Below the pieces are notes generated by a model that was given only the letters and a program-made list of their open reading frames with translations, searched no databases and was not told the origin of the DNA. DNA of 17,122 bases from Methanoregula sp. (GTDB taxonomy: Archaea > Halobacteriota > Methanomicrobia > Methanomicrobiales > Methanospirillaceae): NCBI GenBank assembly GCA_022710665.1, contig JAKLGN010000012.1, forward strand, positions 1 to 17,122, read 5' to 3'. The position numbers and the translations under genes are program-made. This document shows positions 14,897 through 17,122 of the stretch, in pieces (positions within the stretch are counted from its first letter, which is position 1; each line of letters opens with the position of its first letter).

Positions 14897-15940
14897 TTAC
14901 CAACTAAAAATGTTTGTCTTGATTTCGGCTGAATTCCCCCGTTTTACCAGCGTTGAGAGAGGATCGCGCGAGAAGCGGAGGGCAGAACCGGCCGGGTCGG
15001 TAATAAAAAGGTTTGCACGGTTCCCCTTCCGGATGAAAAACGACCGTCCGAAAACCCCTGAGCCCTGCACGGCAGCCTTGAGAACGGCTGCCGGGCGGAT
15101 CGGATAAACCGTTGAGACAAATGCCATTTCAGAAAAAAGGTCCGGTGCAACAAACATCACATTATCGGTACCAAGACAAATGGTACAGCCAAGATCTTCC
15201 ATCAGGGCGAGCGGCGGATGACGTGAGGAGGAAGCAACACCAAGCATCCAGTTGGACCGCGGGCAGACCGCGATGGGGATCCCTTCTTCTGCACAGTGAC
15301 GGAGCTGCTTTTTTGTTGCATGTGTCATGTGGATGAGTAGGTCCGGCTCATACGCGAGCGCAGCATCGATATCCCCATGATCTTTCTCGCCCGCGTGGAA
15401 TGCTATTTTTTTCCCGGCACATTTTGCATCACTGACGAGCCGGTCAGCGTCCGGCATATCCCGGGTGCTGCTGATCCCAAGCCCCCCGGCTACCGTCTCG
15501 CCCCCCTCACGACCGAACACGAACGGTAAGAAAGACAACCCCTGAGCTGCTTCCTTCAGTGCATTGACCCCGTCGATGCCCCCTTCACGGAAGTCAGCAC
15601 AACCAAACGTCCCTCTGCCGATCATTTCCGCCATGGCCGCCCGCATTCCCCCGACAAGGTCCTTTCGGGACGCAGCCCGGAGCAGCCGGTGTTTCAGGCC
15701 GTCCGGGGGGGTCACGAGTGCTTCAAGGTCCCCGGTTATCCCGCAGTCCATTGCGATCGTATCACCGAGATGGGTGTGGGAATTGAAGAGGGCCGGGCAG
15801 ATCCAGAGTTCCGGTGCCCGGGGATTATCCTCGATTGCAGCGATGACGCCGTTTTCAATGAGAATGTCGACCGGGACGAACGCTAGTTCATCGCCGAGAA
15901 ACGCGTGACCTGAGACAACCTGTTGGCGTGATTTTTTCAT
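14897..15940 (-). CDS. Amidohydrolase, TRZ/ATZ/cytosine-deaminase-like
   Basis: Metal-dependent deaminase or hydrolase of the amidohydrolase superfamily. The site residues are present in order: NSHTHLGDT (His55, His57), FHAGE (His182, Glu185), HMTHA (His204, His207) and LGTDN (Asp259). This HxH...H...H...D set is typical of aminohydrolases acting on purines, pyrimidines or nucleosides (for example 5'-deoxyadenosine/SAH deaminases). At 347 aa it is shorter than those enzymes (about 420). It ends soon after the ALRFSRDPLSTLVKRG strand, lacking the last beta strands of the small domain. ATG 15940 is preceded by AAAGGAG, a strong ribosome-binding site. It heads the minus-strand block; the substrate is unknown. 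Confidence 0.85.
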   Translation of the reverse strand: MKKSRQQVVSGHAFLGDELAFVPVDILIENGVIAAIEDNPRAPELWICPALFNSHTHLGDTIAMDCGITGDLEALVTPPDGLKHRLLRAASRKDLVGGMRAAMAEMIGRGTFGCADFREGGIDGVNALKEAAQGLSFLPFVFGREGGETVAGGLGISSTRDMPDADRLVSDAKCAGKKIAFHAGEKDHGDIDAALAYEPDLLIHMTHATKKQLRHCAEEGIPIAVCPRSNWMLGVASSSRHPPLALMEDLGCTICLGTDNVMFVAPDLFSEMAFVSTVYPIRPAAVLKAAVQGSGVFGRSFFIRKGNRANLFITDPAGSALRFSRDPLSTLVKRGNSAEIKTNIFSW

Positions 15941-15954
15941 GCGGCGCTATCTCC

Positions 15955-15963
15955 TTTATATAA
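15955..15963 (+). promoter_or_regulatory. Sec61-beta TATA box
   Basis: TTTATATAA is centred at 15959, 26 nt before the ATG at 15985, predicting a leaderless transcript. On the other strand part of this sequence lies next to the Shine-Dalgarno AAAGGAG of the amidohydrolase. Confidence 0.6.
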
Positions 15964-15972
15964 CGGGAAACC

Positions 15973-15982
15973 AAATATATTT
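15973..15982 (-). promoter_or_regulatory. Amidohydrolase TATA box
   Basis: AAATATATTT is centred near 15977. Transcription toward lower coordinates would start around 15951-15953, giving a leader of about 12 nt before ATG 15940. It lies immediately upstream of the Sec61-beta start codon, inside the region transcribed or melted for that gene. Confidence 0.5.
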
Positions 15983-15984
15983 GT

Positions 15985-16149
15985 ATGGCAAAGAAGCAAG
16001 GTGGAAGGTTACTCTCATCCGCGGGTCTCGTCAATTATTACGAGAGCGAGGACCGCAGGGCTGTCCATATCAGCCCCATCACGGTCATGGTCGTGGCTGC
16101 CGCGATCGGCATCGTCATTTACCTCATGGATCTGGTCTTTAAGAGTTAG
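15985..16149 (+). CDS. Protein translocase subunit Sec61-beta
   Basis: A 54-aa tail-anchored subunit of the SecYE-beta channel. MAKKQGGRLLSSAGLVNYYE is the conserved cytoplasmic part, in which a Gly-rich K-K-x-G-G and the SSAGL-x-x-Y-Y pattern are hallmarks of archaeal Sec61-beta (SecBeta/SecG). HISPITV leads into one transmembrane helix (about 33-50) and a short end VFKS. It is shorter than typical gene-caller limits and easily missed. The leaderless start at ATG 15985 follows from the TATA box at 15955-15963. Its last 4 nt overlap the end of cofE on the opposite strand. SecY and SecE are not nearby. Confidence 0.92.
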   Translation: MAKKQGGRLLSSAGLVNYYESEDRRAVHISPITVMVVAAAIGIVIYLMDLVFKS

Positions 16150-16895
16150 GACCACTCTTTTTTCAGAACCCGTTTTGTGATATCCTCATCGGTGCGGAAG
16201 TAGAGGTTGTCATGGCCGGTCCACCGGCCGCAGTTCCGGAAGACGACCGCCGGGACGCCGTTGTTGCTCTCGCCCATCACGAAATTTGCAAATCCCGCGA
16301 TCTCGTCCACAACCGCCTCTTCAGTTATCTTCAGCACATGACCGAAGAGGTCCTTGTCGCCCCGGAAATCCCGGATAGCCGTAAACCCGCTCCATCCTAT
16401 TGCGTTCCCGGTCTGGCCGCGCCGGAACGACCGGCCGCAGGTATCCGTGATGATAACGCCGACATCCTTCCCGGCTCTCCTTTGTATCTCCTCGCGGAGT
16501 TCCTGCGCAGCCTTCATCGGGTCCGGCGGGAGGAAGATGACCATGCCGTCTTCGATATTGGACTGGTCCACGCCGGCCCTGACACCAATGTGGCCAAAGG
16601 ACATTTCGGAGAGGATGAACGGGTGTTCCATGATGATATCCGTGGAGGCATCGAGGACGGCCTGCACGAACCGGGGATCTTCGCCATTCAGTTTGCCGAG
16701 CCTGACCGCCCGCCCGGAAGCCGTGATATCCGCTAATTTTTTCGTGTACCCGTGCGCCTTGGACCAGATCGTCGAGGCGACAGAGAGTATGTCGCCGTCC
16801 TGGAACTTCACCTTATTGCAGACAAGTGCTGCGATATCGTCTCCGGCATGGATGATGGGAAGGCCCCGTACGCCCATGACTCTGATCTCTTCCAT
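16146..16895 (-). CDS. cofE: Coenzyme F420-0:L-glutamate ligase
   Basis: GTP-dependent ligase adding the glutamates to F420-0, giving the deazaflavin cofactor of methanogenesis. The 249-aa protein (start ATG 16895, MEEIRVMGVRGLPIIHAGDD) is the usual size. Typical segments are GDILSVASTIWSKAHGY (a metal/phosphate loop region), SFGHIGVRAGVDQSNI, and IITDTCGRSFRRGQTGNAIGWSG, the conserved D-T-x-G-R signature. The reading frame continues upstream, but those residues do not match the family. A TATA box (16920-16926) predicts a leaderless start at 16895. It is convergent with Sec61-beta, overlapping by 4 nt. The rest of the F420 pathway is not in the window. Confidence 0.96.
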   Translation of the reverse strand: MEEIRVMGVRGLPIIHAGDDIAALVCNKVKFQDGDILSVASTIWSKAHGYTKKLADITASGRAVRLGKLNGEDPRFVQAVLDASTDIIMEHPFILSEMSFGHIGVRAGVDQSNIEDGMVIFLPPDPMKAAQELREEIQRRAGKDVGVIITDTCGRSFRRGQTGNAIGWSGFTAIRDFRGDKDLFGHVLKITEEAVVDEIAGFANFVMGESNNGVPAVVFRNCGRWTGHDNLYFRTDEDITKRVLKKEWS

Positions 16896-16919
16896 AGCAT
16901 CTCTATGGGATAACTGTCC

Positions 16920-16926
16920 GATATAG
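16920..16926 (-). promoter_or_regulatory. cofE TATA box
   Basis: CTATATC on the minus strand (CCCTATATCGG context) is centred 27 nt from about 16897, so cofE mRNA starts at or next to its ATG 16895. This supports the chosen start over the upstream in-frame codons. Confidence 0.55.
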
Positions 16927-17095
16927 GGTTTGTGATCTGATGAAGGCCATCGGGCCTGCGTCCGGAGAAGTTCCCGCTGGTTTCTTTGACTTGCTGGACG
17001 TTGGAGCACCCGAAGATGATATCCCCGAAGGTTTTCAGATCAATTTTTCTGCTCGGTAGAAACGGGAATGAACAGAGTGAGTTCATACCGGAACC

Positions 17096-17122
17096 ATGAA
17101 AATCGCACTGATGGCTCCAGAT
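17096..17122 (+). CDS. Possible gene start leaving the window
   Basis: ATG 17096 opens a frame reading MKIALMAPD to the end of the window. A short hydrophobic beta-strand followed by a turn is a plausible protein start. No clear Shine-Dalgarno or TATA box stands at the expected distance, and nine residues do not allow identification. It would be divergent from cofE. Confidence 0.35.

Noticed and set aside
16808..17086. Minus-strand frame of 92 codons overlapping the cofE start
   Set aside because: Overlaps the cofE N-terminus in another frame and has no family resemblance; cofE has a well-placed TATA box.
1..17122. tRNA, rRNA, CRISPR, insertion sequence or prophage
   Set aside because: No cloverleaf with a TTCRA loop, no regular repeats, no transposase- or integrase-like frame seen on either strand; recognition was by eye.

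Overview
This is a core-genome window from a methanogenic euryarchaeon. The sequence shows archaeal information-processing genes (PCNA, the primase large subunit PriL, ribosomal protein S17e, the KH/beta-CASP factor aCPSF1/FttA, the 20S proteasome beta subunit, a Sec61-beta-like subunit) together with the coenzyme F420 gene cofE. Promoters are archaeal, with TATA boxes about 25 nt from the start codon and several leaderless genes. Order Methanomicrobiales (for example a Methanoregula relative) is my best guess from gene content and protein style; this is inference, not a search result.

Layout. At 1-35 (-) there may be the first codons of a gene running off the window. At 383-2892 (-) lie dapB, dapA, rps17e and a stand-alone ThiN-domain protein, closely spaced and probably co-transcribed. 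At 3126-3311 (+) is a small two-helix membrane protein, convergent with priL. At 3304-5144 (-) pcn and priL overlap by one base, forming a replication pair. At 5245-6716 (+) rlmE/ftsJ and moaA overlap by 4 nt. At 6803-8522 (+) are an unrecognised 167-aa protein with its own promoter and an M20 peptidase/deacylase. From 15940 down to 8771 (-) runs a long same-strand block: amidohydrolase, uspA, a four-CBS protein, psmB, fttA, a frameshifted MFS transporter and a membrane-anchored TPR protein. At 15985-16149 (+) is Sec61-beta, convergent with cofE (16146-16895, -). A gene may start at 17096 (+) and leave the window.

How the genes work together. dapA and dapB catalyse consecutive steps of lysine/diaminopimelate synthesis. 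pcn and priL serve the replication fork. psmB and fttA are a proteolysis/transcription-termination pair. The UspA and CBS proteins belong to nucleotide-binding families, so their adjacency suggests an energy-state sensing module. CofE finishes the F420 side chain used in methanogenesis.

I found no defence island, CRISPR array, insertion sequence or clearly new multi-gene system. The most unusual items are a ThiN domain that seems to lack both catalytic residues, facing a palindrome framed by two TATA boxes; an MFS gene with three indels at short repeats whose last frame runs in phase into the TPR gene; a lysine/arginine-rich tail on DapA; U-tracts directly in front of fttA, whose product acts at U-tracts; and a tightly packed divergent promoter between Sec61-beta and the amidohydrolase.
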